The notes beneath the pieces are model-generated. The model ran no database searches, had not been told where the DNA came from, and saw nothing but the letters and a program-made list of their open reading frames with translations. From NCBI RefSeq assembly GCF_023147585.1, contig NZ_JAHXOZ010000002.1, positions 10,415-74,414 on the forward strand: 64,000 bases of DNA, read 5' to 3'. The stretch's first letter is position 1. Every line of letters starts with the position of its first letter. Below are positions 28,110 to 37,761 of the stretch, in pieces. Position numbers and translations under genes: made by a program. Source of the DNA: Micrococcus sp. EYE_212 (GTDB taxonomy: Bacteria; Actinomycetota; Actinomycetes; Actinomycetales; Micrococcaceae).

Positions 28110-29396
28110 GCCCCTAGGTGGAGTTCACAGCGCCTGCTCTGTACGACCTGGCCTAAAGAATCTGGATGGCGTGCGGGCCCGGTACTGAGTCTCGCGCTAT
28201 TACGACTTCTCAGGTCGCGAGGCCTGGGTGAGTGCAATGAGGAATTGGATAAGACCTGTTTGGGACTCGCTACCGGACGAGCTGACTTCTTTATCCCCGG
28301 CCTTGGAAGGATCCATCTTGGATGGGCTGAAGGTGCGCTCAGAGAAGCTACTCCGTGCGGCATCTCGAAGGGTTTGGTCACTGATTTCTGCGAGGAAGGG
28401 GCCCATGGCGCTAACGTCCATAGAGAGTCGCTTATGCTGCTGCGATGAGTCAAGGAATTTGGACCCAAGTTTGAATGCCACAGTTGTAGCGGTTAAGGCA
28501 ATTGCTGTCACCGTAAGGCGGTTAACAATGTATGACCACTGGCCGTTCTCGGCCATGTCGATCGGGCTGGATATAGTTAGGTACAACAAAGTGAGAACAA
28601 GTATGACAACTCCCACAAGGTAGGAGAACAGGGACGTCTTGAACTCCGTTCTAGAAGATTTATTGTAGCTTTCAGAAACAAACTTTCCAGCAGATATTTG
28701 GGAGATAGTTTTTGTGTCGTCGCGGAGGTTCTTGATCTCAGTGAGCGCCTCCTCGCCCGCTTCGGTGATTCTCCTAGTCTCCGTGTTAAATGCGGAGAAG
28801 GACTCCTCGTATGCAGCTGTCATTCTCGTCTGAATGTTTTCCTCAAACGCAATGAGTCTATTCCGGGTCTCCGCCCTTATGACTTCACTCTCCTTAAGTG
28901 CTGAAGAACTTGATTCCTTAACCCTCTGTTCCAGCTGATCTAAGTGTGACTGCAGAGCGGCAAGTCTCGCTTCTATAGAGTTAGCTTGCCGCGCCGGGTC
29001 TGATATTTCGGAGGGAGGAGTCCTATCTCCCTCATCGGTCATTCCAGTGTTGATTCCAGCTTCGAAAGCAGCCATTTCAGCGTATTTAGTCGCCCTTTGC
29101 AGTAGGTGGGCGCGCTGATTTTCGTGTGAATTATCGTCTATTAAATTCAGGATTTCTAGAATTCTATTCCAAAGACTATAGATATTATCTAAGGTGTCAG
29201 AATTCAATGAACTCGGAGCGTTCGAAGACCCCCATTTTAAGGTATCGTAGGTGAGTGTGCGCAAAGTGCGCGTACCTGGATCTTTGGCGAGGTCAGGATG
29301 CGACTTTAGATACCTTCTAATTGCATTAACTTGAGAAACAATTTGATCAATAAATTCGGTCACTGGTTCCCCCTGGCTGGCTCAACTCAAAGGTAT
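28110..29396. mobile_element. low-GC genomic islet abutting tRNA-Arg
   Basis: From about 28110 to 29396 the base composition falls to roughly half G+C by eye, against well over 70% on both sides. One edge is exactly the 3' end of tRNA-Arg, a standard integration target. The islet holds one gene (28200-29363). I found no integrase, transposase or second copy of the tRNA end at the far edge, so it may be an integrative element stripped of its mobility genes. Bases 28110-28199 contain no gene I can support. The call of a mobile origin is an inference from composition and location. Confidence 0.65.
28200..29363 (-). CDS. coiled-coil, two-helix membrane protein of foreign composition
   Basis: I do not recognise this 387-residue protein. 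Residues 1-105 look like a helical domain (MTEFIDQIVSQVNAIRRYLK). Residues 126-220 are a long amphipathic coiled coil (EARLAALQSHLDQLEQRVKE). Two membrane helices lie at 244-264 and 281-299. A cytoplasmic-looking tail has SSQQHKRLSMDVSAMGPFLA followed by ISDQTLRDAARSSFSERTF, then a Ser/Lys-rich end. The start is GTG at 29363 with AGGGGG five bases upstream, and TACCTT (29395-29390) is a likely -10 box. Codon use is unlike every neighbour, with many A/T-ending codons. The layout could suit a membrane-acting phage-exclusion factor, but there is no direct evidence. Confidence 0.8.
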   Translation of the reverse strand: MTEFIDQIVSQVNAIRRYLKSHPDLAKDPGTRTLRTLTYDTLKWGSSNAPSSLNSDTLDNIYSLWNRILEILNLIDDNSHENQRAHLLQRATKYAEMAAFEAGINTGMTDEGDRTPPSEISDPARQANSIEARLAALQSHLDQLEQRVKESSSSALKESEVIRAETRNRLIAFEENIQTRMTAAYEESFSAFNTETRRITEAGEEALTEIKNLRDDTKTISQISAGKFVSESYNKSSRTEFKTSLFSYLVGVVILVLTLLYLTISSPIDMAENGQWSYIVNRLTVTAIALTATTVAFKLGSKFLDSSQQHKRLSMDVSAMGPFLAEISDQTLRDAARSSFSERTFSPSKMDPSKAGDKEVSSSGSESQTGLIQFLIALTQASRPEKS

Positions 29397-29400
29397 TGGG

Positions 29401-29474
29401 TGCCCCAGGCCGGAATCGAACCGACGGCCTACCCTTTAGGAGAGGGTCGCTCTATCCAACTGAGCTACTGGGGC
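29401..29474 (-). tRNA. tRNA-Arg (anticodon CCT)
   Basis: On the minus strand, acceptor GCCCCAG pairs with CTGGGGC, followed by D-arm TAGCTCAGTTGGATAGAGCG, anticodon loop CTCCTAA and T-loop GGTTCGATTCC. Anticodon CCT reads the rare AGG codon. A TAGACT box (29515-29510 on the minus strand) lies 36 bases upstream. No CCA is encoded. The low-GC islet begins directly after its 3' end. Confidence 0.95.
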
Positions 29475-29524
29475 GCGGACCGCGCGTCGTGCCCGCGGTC
29501 CGGTGAGCGAGTCTAGCCGAGGGC

Positions 29525-30190
29525 TCAGACCCGCCGCGCAGCGGGGCGACGACGCCGCCCGGCCACCAGCATCACCGCCACCGCGAGCGCGATCAGCGCC
29601 AGCAGGACCCAGCGGGTGAGCGTCAGCGCGGCCGCCAGCTCGGCGCCCGGACCGCCGGCGGCGATCGCGTGCTCGATCGCGACGTTCTCGGCGATGTCCA
29701 CCACGGCGAACAGCACGCCCGCGCCGAGGGCCGCCCACTTGGCCCCCACGGGCCGCAGCCGCCACGCGCCGACCGCGGCCACGGTGAGGGCCACCGCCAC
29801 CGGGAAGATCACCCCGGCGGTCTTGTGCACCCAGTTGAGCTGGCCGCGCGCGTCCTCGTCCATGACGCCGGCCAGCGCACGGATGTGGTCCGGCCCGTAG
29901 AGGAGCAGGGAGTCGGGCATGGCCAGGCCGCCCGAGAGCTGGGTCATCTGCTGGAGGACCAGCAGGTGCAGGTAGGCGCCCACCAGCAGGGTGGTGGCGA
30001 TCAGGGCGCTCACCGGGATCGCCGGGCTGCCCTCCTGCCGGCCGGCGTCGGCGAGGTCCGCGCGGACGTCGACGTCCCGCAGGGTGGGCTGGGCGCGGGC
30101 GGGGTCGGCCTCCGGGCGCGCGGTGGACGAGCCGGCGCGCGCGGCGGGCTGCGACGGGCGGGGACGGGACTTGCGGGACTTCTGGGACAC
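29525..30190 (-). CDS. four-helix membrane protein, unknown function
   Basis: I do not recognise this family. GTG at 30190 is chosen because GGAGG stands five bases upstream; a GTG at 30196 overlaps that site. The 221-residue product has a basic disordered N-terminus of about 60 residues, then four predicted helices (PVSALIATTLLVGAYLHLLV; GVIFPVAVALTVAAVGAWRL; WAALGAGVLFAVVDIAENVA; LLALIALAVAVMLVAGRRRR). The loop between helices 1 and 2 has YGPDHIRALAGVMDEDARGQ. A transport or redox role cannot be assigned. Confidence 0.7.
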   Translation of the reverse strand: MSQKSRKSRPRPSQPAARAGSSTARPEADPARAQPTLRDVDVRADLADAGRQEGSPAIPVSALIATTLLVGAYLHLLVLQQMTQLSGGLAMPDSLLLYGPDHIRALAGVMDEDARGQLNWVHKTAGVIFPVAVALTVAAVGAWRLRPVGAKWAALGAGVLFAVVDIAENVAIEHAIAAGGPGAELAAALTLTRWVLLALIALAVAVMLVAGRRRRPAARRV

Positions 30191-30264
30191 GGGCACCTCC
30201 GCCGACCATCATCCCAGACCCGGAGACGGTCCACTCTCGGACGTGGAACGGGCGCCGGGAGGGC

Positions 30265-31314
30265 TCAGCCCGCGTGGCGGGGCCGCAGCGGCGTCGTCGT
30301 GGTGGTGGCGGCGGCGACGGGCGGCCGCGGGGTGCGGCCCCGACCCGCGGTGGGGAACTCGTAGAGCCACCGGACTCGGGGGTAGACGGCGGCCAGCAAC
30401 AGGGGGACGAGGAAGGACGGGCCGGCCACGGCGAGGTAGAAGTCGATGGGCCGGGTCGCCGCGAGCCCCTGGGCCCAGCCGACGGCCAGGATCAGCACGG
30501 GCATGTGGGTCACGTACAGGACCACCGAGCGGCGGCCGCAGAACTCGAGGAACGGCAGACGGGGCAGCCGCGGCCCGATCCACAGCACCGCCAGGATCCC
30601 GGGCAGGGCCGCGAACACCGACCACGGATGGCGTTCGGCGACCACCAGCTCCCCGGCGCGGGTGGCGACCACCGTGAGGACCATCAGGATCAGGGCGATC
30701 GCGCCCACGGCCAGCGGCGCCCGGCGGATGCGAGGCAGCAGGCGGGCCGACGCGGCCCCGAGGAAGAAGTACACGCCCCAGTACAGCGGGCGCACCCAGT
30801 CGCGGGGGCCGCTGACGAGCTCCAACAGCACCACGAAGACGACGGCGGCCACCACCAGTGCGGGGACCCACCGGGTGAGCGGGCCCACCAGGTAGCAGAG
30901 CATCAGCACCCACAGGAACCACAGGTGCCATGCGCCGCCGCGCCAGTACTCCCACGAGCCGAGGGACTCCGGCGTGCCCAGGGCCAGGGCGAGCAGGACC
31001 ATCCAGACGAGGAACGGCCACAGGATGCGCTCGGCCTTGCCGCGGTAGTACGTGGCGGTCGGCTTGGCCACGGAGCGCGGCAGGAGCACACCGGCGAGGA
31101 AGACGAGCATCGGCATCCGCCAGGACTGGAACACCTGCACGATGTTCGCGAAGGCGACGGAGCTGAAGGTCGCGTCCAGCCCCTGGGGCATCGTGTAGGT
31201 GTGGGTGAAGACCACCAGGAGCACGGCTACCCCGCGCAGGGCGTCCATCCAGTGCTCCCGGGGGGAGGTGGAGCCGTGGGTCGGCGGACGGGGCTGCTCC
31301 TGGACAGGGGGCAT
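30265..31314 (-). CDS. acyltransferase 3 family membrane protein
   Basis: This 349-residue integral membrane protein belongs to the acyltransferase-3 family, whose members move acyl groups onto sugars, antibiotics or wall polymers at the membrane. It starts with the family motif REHWMDALRGVAVLLVVFTH (catalytic His in VFTHTY) and has about ten helices; WFLWVLMLCYLVGPL and SVVLYVTHMPVLILAVGW are recognisable. A Thr/Pro-rich tail ends the protein. The ATG at 31314 has AGGAGCGACG before it. Unlike the gene at 49082, it lacks a C-terminal SGNH domain. The acceptor is unknown. Confidence 0.88.
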   Translation of the reverse strand: MPPVQEQPRPPTHGSTSPREHWMDALRGVAVLLVVFTHTYTMPQGLDATFSSVAFANIVQVFQSWRMPMLVFLAGVLLPRSVAKPTATYYRGKAERILWPFLVWMVLLALALGTPESLGSWEYWRGGAWHLWFLWVLMLCYLVGPLTRWVPALVVAAVVFVVLLELVSGPRDWVRPLYWGVYFFLGAASARLLPRIRRAPLAVGAIALILMVLTVVATRAGELVVAERHPWSVFAALPGILAVLWIGPRLPRLPFLEFCGRRSVVLYVTHMPVLILAVGWAQGLAATRPIDFYLAVAGPSFLVPLLLAAVYPRVRWLYEFPTAGRGRTPRPPVAAATTTTTPLRPRHAG

Positions 31315-31447
31315 CGTCGCTCCTGAGGCGTGGTGGCGGTGGGGATGTGAGGCCCCGCCGGCACAGGGCGCGGAACTCCCGCAAGACCCTAGCCCACGCG
31401 GGGGAGCGGCCCGCCCCGGTGTCGGCTGCGCTGTCCGGGGCCCCGCC

Positions 31448-31453
31448 TAGACT
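31448..31453 (+). promoter_or_regulatory. -10 box TAGACT of pcrA
   Basis: TAGACT ends nine bases before the ATG at 31463, and no ribosome site is present between them, so a leaderless or near-leaderless transcript is likely. Confidence 0.5.
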
Positions 31454-31462
31454 GGATCCGCC

Positions 31463-34048
31463 ATGGCTGACCTCTTCTCCTCGCTCGGACGCGACCCGCT
31501 GACCACCGCCCGGACCCGCCGCCCCGCGGACCCGGAGACCACCCTGCCCGGGCTCGTTCCCACGGCCGTCACGCGCGCCGCGGCCGACCCCGGGGCGTGG
31601 GGGCAGGACGACGGGAACGGCGCGGGCACCGCCGCCCACACCCCGGAGTCCCTCGTGGAGGGGCTGAACCCCCAGCAGGCGGCGGCGGTGACCCATGCCG
31701 GGGCGCCGCTGCTGATCGTCGCCGGGGCCGGCTCGGGCAAGACGCGCGTGCTGACCCATCGGATCGCGCACCTGCTGGCCACGGGGCGGGCTCGCCCGCA
31801 CGAGATCCTGGCCATCACCTTCACGAACAAGGCCGCCGCGGAGATGCGCGAGCGCGTCGCCGGGCTCATCGGCCCCACGGCGCAGCGCATGTGGATCTCG
31901 ACGTTCCACTCCTCCGCTGTGCGCATCCTGCGCAACGAGGCGGCGAGCATCGGGCTGAAGTCCACCTTCACCATCTACGACGCGGCGGACAGCCTGCGGC
32001 TGGTCACCACGATCGCCAAGCTGCACGAGCTGGACCCCAAGCGCTTCGCGCCCAAGGCCCTGCTCAACCGCATCAGCTCCCTCAAGAACGAGCTCATCGA
32101 GGCGGACGACTATGCGGGCACCGTGTCCGAGACGGATCCGTGGGCCCAGGCGGTGGCCGCGGTGTACCGCGACTACACGGCGCGGCTGCGCCAGGCCAAC
32201 GCCCTGGACTTCGACGACCTGATCGGCATGACCGTCCACATGTTCGAGGCGTTCCCGCGCGTGCTGGACAGCTACCGCCGCCGCTTCCGCCACGTGCTCG
32301 TGGACGAGTACCAGGACACCAACCACGCGCAGTACCGCCTCGTGCGGCTGCTCACCGGCCCGGCCGGCGAGCCCGAGGGTGTGGACACCCCCGGCGGCGA
32401 GCTCACCGTGGTGGGCGACTCGGACCAGTCGATCTACGCCTTCCGCGGCGCGGACATCCGCAACATCGTGGAGTTCGAGCAGGACTTCACGGACGCGGCC
32501 ACCATCCGGCTCGAGCAGAACTACCGCTCCACGCAGACCATCCTGGACGCGGCCAACGCGGTCATCCAGAACAATCCGGACCGCCGCAAGAAGGATCTGT
32601 GGACGGCCGAGGGTGCGGGGGAGAAGATCACCGGCTACGCCGCGGAGAACGAGTCCGCGGAGGCCGAGTGGATCTCCTCCACCATCGACCGCCTCCAGGA
32701 CGAGGGCGGGGTGCGCCCGGCCGACGTCGCCGTGTTCTACCGCACCAACGCCCAGTCCCGCGCCCTCGAGGAGCGCCTCGTCACCCGCGGCATCCCGTAC
32801 CGCGTGATCGGCGGCACGCGGTTCTACGACCGCAAGGAGATCAAGGACGCCCTCGCGTACCTGCGCGTGGTGGTCAACCCGGCCGACGACGTCAACGTGC
32901 GCCGCATCCTCAATGAGCCCAAGCGCGGCATCGGCGACCGTGCTGAGGGCGCCGTGGCCGCGTGGGCGCAGCGCCAGCGCACCACGTTCTTCGACGCCCT
33001 GCGGGACGCGGAGAACGCCCCGGGCATGGCCGCGCGATCCGTGAAGGCGATCCGCGGGTTCGTCCAGATGATGGACGACCTCATGCAGCTGGCGGAGGGC
33101 GAGAGCCCGGCCACCGTCCTCGAGGCCGTCCTCGAGCAGTCCGGCATGCTCGCCGCACTGCGCGAGTCGGAGGACCTGCAGGACGAGTCCCGCGCGGACA
33201 ACCTCGGCGAGCTCGTGGCCGTGGTGCGGGCCTTCTCCACCGCCCACCCGGACGGCACGCTCTCGGACTTCCTCGAGCAGGTGGCGCTCGTGGCGGACGC
33301 GGACCAGCTGCCCTCGCCGTCGGACGCCGAGGGCGCGGACCTCGCCGAGGCGCAGGGCCAGGTGACGCTCATGACGCTGCACACGGCCAAGGGCCTGGAG
33401 TTCCCGGTCGTCTTCCTCACGGGCATGGAGCACGGCGTCTTCCCGCACGCCCGCTCCATGACGGATGAGAAGGAGCTCGCGGAGGAGCGCCGCCTGGCCT
33501 ACGTGGGGCTGACCCGCGCCCGTGAACGGCTGTTCCTCTCCCGCGCGGAGGCGCGCTCCCTGTGGGGCCAGCACCAGTTCAACCCGCCCAGCCAGTTCCT
33601 CGGGGAGATCCCCGAGCGGCTCATCGAGTGGGAGCGCGAGGGGACCACGCGCTCGGCCGGCTCCCTGACCTCGCTCACGGGGGCGGGGACCTCGCGGTAC
33701 GCGGGGCGGTTCGGCTCCGGCGGCGAGGGCGGCCGGCCCTCGTGGGCCTCTCGCGATGACGGCACCGGCGCGCGCCCCGCGCGCCTCACCCGCGGCGAGG
33801 AGGCCGCGGACCTGACCGTGCCGTCGTCGGTGGTGCGCGGCAAGGCCCCCTCACGGGTGCAGCCGCAGAAGGAGATCGCGGCCCTGAACCCCGGAGACCG
33901 CGTGTCCCACGCCACCTTCGGTGCGGGCCGCGTAGACGCCGTCACCGGAGCCGGGGACAAGACCGTGGCCACGGTCACGTTCGAGGACTCGGGGGCCCAG
34001 AAGCGCCTGCTGCTGCGCTATGCACCCCTCACCCAGCTGGAGGGCTGA
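31463..34048 (+). CDS. pcrA: ATP-dependent DNA helicase PcrA/UvrD
   Basis: This 861-residue superfamily 1A helicase unwinds DNA 3' to 5' in repair and clears replication conflicts. Residues 1-60 are a variable tail. Motif Q is LNPQQAAAVTHAG, Walker A AGAGSGKTRVLTHR (about 92), motif II VDEYQDTNHAQYR, motif III STYAFRGAD-like (SIYAFRGADIRN), motif V LHTAKGLEFPVVFL and motif VI YVGLTRARERLFLSRA. The C-terminal 55 residues (GDRVSHATFGAGRVDAVTGA) form the Tudor-like domain that binds RNA polymerase in PcrA. That tail and the Gram-positive-style layout favour PcrA or UvrD1 over RecB-like helicases. Confidence 0.95.
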   Translation: MADLFSSLGRDPLTTARTRRPADPETTLPGLVPTAVTRAAADPGAWGQDDGNGAGTAAHTPESLVEGLNPQQAAAVTHAGAPLLIVAGAGSGKTRVLTHRIAHLLATGRARPHEILAITFTNKAAAEMRERVAGLIGPTAQRMWISTFHSSAVRILRNEAASIGLKSTFTIYDAADSLRLVTTIAKLHELDPKRFAPKALLNRISSLKNELIEADDYAGTVSETDPWAQAVAAVYRDYTARLRQANALDFDDLIGMTVHMFEAFPRVLDSYRRRFRHVLVDEYQDTNHAQYRLVRLLTGPAGEPEGVDTPGGELTVVGDSDQSIYAFRGADIRNIVEFEQDFTDAATIRLEQNYRSTQTILDAANAVIQNNPDRRKKDLWTAEGAGEKITGYAAENESAEAEWISSTIDRLQDEGGVRPADVAVFYRTNAQSRALEERLVTRGIPYRVIGGTRFYDRKEIKDALAYLRVVVNPADDVNVRRILNEPKRGIGDRAEGAVAAWAQRQRTTFFDALRDAENAPGMAARSVKAIRGFVQMMDDLMQLAEGESPATVLEAVLEQSGMLAALRESEDLQDESRADNLGELVAVVRAFSTAHPDGTLSDFLEQVALVADADQLPSPSDAEGADLAEAQGQVTLMTLHTAKGLEFPVVFLTGMEHGVFPHARSMTDEKELAEERRLAYVGLTRARERLFLSRAEARSLWGQHQFNPPSQFLGEIPERLIEWEREGTTRSAGSLTSLTGAGTSRYAGRFGSGGEGGRPSWASRDDGTGARPARLTRGEEAADLTVPSSVVRGKAPSRVQPQKEIAALNPGDRVSHATFGAGRVDAVTGAGDKTVATVTFEDSGAQKRLLLRYAPLTQLEG

Positions 34049-34077
34049 GAGCCCTCTGCGCGCCGGGCGGTGTGGAC

Positions 34078-34083
34078 TACAGT
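34078..34083 (+). promoter_or_regulatory. -10 box TACAGT of sucCD
   Basis: TACAGT lies 133 bases before the sucC start, leaving a long GC-rich leader. No riboswitch class is recognised in it, and no other feature is seen between pcrA and sucC. Confidence 0.4.
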
Positions 34084-34216
34084 GACGGAGGAGAGCTCCT
34101 CGACGCCGTCTCCGCGCCTCCGCGCGCGGCGGACCGGCGCGGGGCCCGCTCCCGCCGAGGCGCCGTGATGCGGCACCCCGGCAGACCGAAGTCTTCGACC
34201 CAGAAGGACATCCACC

Positions 34217-35386
34217 GTGGACCTGTATGAGTACCAGGCGCGCGATCTGTTCGAGAAGCACGGCGTCCCCGTGCTCGCCGGCATCGTGGCGCAGACCCCG
34301 GAAGAGGCCAAGGCGGCCGCTGAGAAGATCGGCGGCGTGACCGTCGTCAAGGCGCAGGTGAAGGTCGGCGGCCGCGGCAAGGCCGGCGGCGTCAAGGTCG
34401 CGAAGACCGCCGACGAGGCGTACGAGCACGCCAAGGCCATCCTGGGGATGGACATCAAGGGCCACACCGTGCACCAGGTCATGATCGCGCAGGGCGCCGA
34501 CATCGCCGAGGAGTACTACTTCTCCGTGCTGCTGGACCGCGCGAACCGCACCTACCTGGCCATGTGCTCGGTGGAGGGCGGCATGGACATCGAGACCCTC
34601 GCCGAGGAGCGCCCCGAGGCCCTCGCCAAGGTGCCCGTCTCCGCGCTGACCGGCATCGACGCCGAGACCGCCCAGAAGATCGTCGCCGAGGCGAACTTCC
34701 CCGAGGAGCTGCGTGCAGACGTCGCCGACGTCCTGCAGACGCTGTGGACCGTCTTCGAGAAGGAGGACGCCACCCTCGTCGAGGTCAACCCGCTGGTGAA
34801 GACCGGCGACGGCAAGATCCTCGCCCTCGACGGCAAGGTCTCCCTCGATGACAACGCCGAGTTCCGCCAGGAGGGCCACGCGGCCCTCGTCGACGAGCGC
34901 ACCGAGGACCCGCTGGAGGCCAAGGCCAAGGCGAACGACCTCAACTACGTGAAGCTCGACGGCCAGGTCGGCGTGATCGGCAACGGCGCCGGCCTCGTGA
35001 TGTCCACCCTCGACGTGGTGGCCTACGCGGGCGAGAAGCACGGCGGCGTGAAGCCCGCCAACTTCCTTGACATCGGCGGCGGCGCCAACGCCGAGGTCAT
35101 GGCCAACGGCCTCGACGTCATCCTCGGCGACGAGCAGGTCAAGTCCGTGTTCGTGAACGTCTTCGGCGGCATCACCGCGTGCGACGCCGTCGCCAACGGC
35201 ATCGTCAAGGCCCTCGAGATCCTGGGCGACTCCGCCACCAAGCCGCTGGTCGTCCGCCTGGACGGCAACGCCGTGGAGGAGGGCCGCCGCATCCTGCAGG
35301 AGGCCAACCACCCGCTGGTCACCCTGGCCGCCACCATGGACGAGGGCGCCGACAAGGCCGCCGAGCTCGCCCACTCCGCGAACTGA
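34217..35386 (+). CDS. sucC: succinate-CoA ligase beta subunit
   Basis: SucC is the ATP-grasp beta subunit of succinyl-CoA synthetase, which links succinyl-CoA cleavage to nucleoside triphosphate formation in the TCA cycle. The 389 residues start [20 protein letters not shown] and include [19 protein letters not shown] (nucleotide site), [20 protein letters not shown] (metal ligands) and [23 protein letters not shown] at 34217 has AGAAGGA eight bases upstream. sucD follows 26 bases after the stop, so the subunits are co-transcribed. Confidence 0.98.
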   Translation: MDLYEYQARDLFEKHGVPVLAGIVAQTPEEAKAAAEKIGGVTVVKAQVKVGGRGKAGGVKVAKTADEAYEHAKAILGMDIKGHTVHQVMIAQGADIAEEYYFSVLLDRANRTYLAMCSVEGGMDIETLAEERPEALAKVPVSALTGIDAETAQKIVAEANFPEELRADVADVLQTLWTVFEKEDATLVEVNPLVKTGDGKILALDGKVSLDDNAEFRQEGHAALVDERTEDPLEAKAKANDLNYVKLDGQVGVIGNGAGLVMSTLDVVAYAGEKHGGVKPANFLDIGGGANAEVMANGLDVILGDEQVKSVFVNVFGGITACDAVANGIVKALEILGDSATKPLVVRLDGNAVEEGRRILQEANHPLVTLAATMDEGADKAAELAHSAN

Positions 35387-35412
35387 CCGTTCGGAAAGAC
35401 TGAGGAACAGCT

Positions 35413-36330
<918 letters not shown>

Positions 36331-36362
36331 GTCCCCAGATCTCGGGCTGATCCCGACGACGC

Positions 36363-36398
36363 GGGCCCCGTGCCTCCCGAGAGGGAGGTGCGGGGCCC
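36363..36398 (+). terminator. terminator of sucCD
   Basis: A 16-bp stem (GGGCCCCGTGCCTCCC against GGGAGGTGCGGGGCCC, two G-T wobbles) closes with a GAGA loop. TGCGTTCTTG follows, weakly T-rich. Confidence 0.85.
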
Positions 36399-36416
36399 AC
36401 TGCGTTCTTGCTCCCG

Positions 36417-36449
36417 TTGTTCCTGCGTTGTTCCTGCGTCGTTCCTGCG
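36417..36449. repeat. three 11-bp tandem repeats
   Basis: TTGTTCCTGCG occurs twice, followed by TCGTTCCTGCG, in the gap after the sucD terminator. Function is unknown. Confidence 0.75.
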
Positions 36450-36482
36450 TGCGGGAGGGCTGACATGGACGCTGCCGCCGAT

Positions 36483-36543
36483 GAGCTGGGCGCAGTACTG
36501 CCAGGTAACCCCCGAGGTTACCTGGCAGTACTGCGCCCAGCTC
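36483..36543. repeat. 28-bp perfect inverted repeat with 5-base loop
   Basis: The left arm 36483-36510 (GAGCTGGGCGCAG, TACTGCCAGGTAACC) is repeated exactly in reverse complement at 36516-36543 around CCCGA. Each arm itself contains the palindrome GCAGTACTGC. It lies between convergent sucD and the VIT1-type gene but already follows a good terminator. With the terminator and 11-bp repeats it accounts for the whole 36331-36630 gap. Confidence 0.95.
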
Positions 36544-36630
36544 AGGTGGACGCCGCCTGTTGCGCCTGTCGCGCCTGGTGCTGCCGTGGCGGCCCTTGCA
36601 CCCGTGGCCGAACCCCGGAGCACCCGGAGG

Positions 36631-37761
36631 TCAGCCCACGTCGCCGCCCACCAGCATGCCCAGCACGTAGGTCACGGCGGCGGCGCCGTAGCCGATCGCG
36701 AGCTGGCGCAGGCCCCGGGCCAGCGGTGAGGAGCCGGACAGCAGCCCGACCACACCGCCGGTGAAGAGCAGGGCCACGCCCACCATCGCCGCCGCCAGGC
36801 CCAGGGCCCACAGCCCGGACATGCCGAAGATGTACGGCAGGATCGGGATGAGCGCGCCGGAGGCGAAGAACGCGAAGCTGGACAGGGACGCGCTCCACGC
36901 CGAGCCGATCTCCGCGAAGGAGCCCGAGTGGTCCACCGGTCCCTGGGAACCGTCGGGACGGGCGGAGAACTGCGGGTTGCAGTCGCACGTGAGATAGCCG
37001 AGGCGCTCGAGCGCGCGGTGCTCGGCGTCCTCGGGCGTCATGCCGCGGGCCAGGTAGACGAGCTTGAGCTCGTTGTGGTCCAGGTCCAGGTGCTGGGCCG
37101 CCTCGAGGGTGATCTGGGTGGGGGAGGAGGCCTCCAGCAGCTCTCGCTGGGACCGCACCGAGACGTACTCGCCGGCCGCCATGGACAGGGCACCCGCCAG
37201 CAGTCCGGCCACGCCGGTGAACAGCACCACGGACGACGCCACGCCCGTCGCACCGATGCCCATCACGAGCGCCAGGTTGGAGACCAGCCCGTCGTTCATG
37301 CCGAAGACGGCGGCGCGGAAGTTGCCGGCCAGCTGCTCGCGGCCCCGGGCGGCCAGGCCGCGCACGACCTCCTCGTGGATGGCCTCATCCGCCACCATGC
37401 CCTCGGGCGCGTCCTGGTCCTCTGCGTAAGGGGTGTCCGACTCGGCGCGCTGGGCCAGGGCCAGCACGAACACGGAGCCGAAGATCCGCGCGAGCCAGCG
37501 CAGCAGGATGCGGTGGACGGAGGGGCGCGGCGGGTTCTCGGCGTGCTCGCCCAGGAGGGCCCGCCAGTGCTGCTCGTGGCGGCGCTCGGCCTCGGCGAGG
37601 CCGAGCAGGATGTCGCGCTCCACACCGTCCTTGCGGGCGGCGATGTCGCGGTAGATCTGGCCTTCGGCGATCTCGTCGGCGAGGTAGCGGCGCCAGCGGC
37701 GGACCTGTTCACGGGTGGGTTCGGGCAGTGCCGCGGGGGTGGCGGCATGGGCGGGACTCAT
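36631..37761 (-). CDS. VIT1/CCC1-type metal transporter with ferritin-like domain
   Basis: The 376-residue protein couples two parts. Residues about 14-150 are a rubrerythrin/ferritin-like helical domain (RRWRRYLADEIAEGQIYRDI, then LAEAERRHEQHWRALLGEH with the ExxH ligand pattern). From about 150 comes a VIT1/CCC1 domain with five helices (NFRAAVFGMNDGLVSNLALV, GVAGLLAGALSMAAGEYVSV, and LGMLVGGDVG at the end). VIT/CCC1 proteins export Fe(II) or Mn(II) from the cytosol, and fused ferritin-like domains bind the metal first. The ATG at 37761 overlaps no other gene. It diverges from two DUF202 genes, which may serve the same membrane process. Confidence 0.9.
   Translation of the reverse strand: MSPAHAATPAALPEPTREQVRRWRRYLADEIAEGQIYRDIAARKDGVERDILLGLAEAERRHEQHWRALLGEHAENPPRPSVHRILLRWLARIFGSVFVLALAQRAESDTPYAEDQDAPEGMVADEAIHEEVVRGLAARGREQLAGNFRAAVFGMNDGLVSNLALVMGIGATGVASSVVLFTGVAGLLAGALSMAAGEYVSVRSQRELLEASSPTQITLEAAQHLDLDHNELKLVYLARGMTPEDAEHRALERLGYLTCDCNPQFSARPDGSQGPVDHSGSFAEIGSAWSASLSSFAFFASGALIPILPYIFGMSGLWALGLAAAMVGVALLFTGGVVGLLSGSSPLARGLRQLAIGYGAAAVTYVLGMLVGGDVG

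Noticed and set aside
28058..28140. A second copy of the tRNA-Arg 3' end as an attachment site
   Set aside because: Only GGTTC and a loose GCCCC-AGG similarity could be found, too little to claim an att site.
30209..33574. A minus-strand open frame of over 1,100 codons opposite pcrA
   Set aside because: It runs antisense to intact helicase motifs and is low-complexity; only the acyltransferase part in another frame is real.
36417..36543. Possible insertion-sequence end or CRISPR remnant
   Set aside because: There is no transposase, no spacer structure and no target duplication; they were kept only as repeats.
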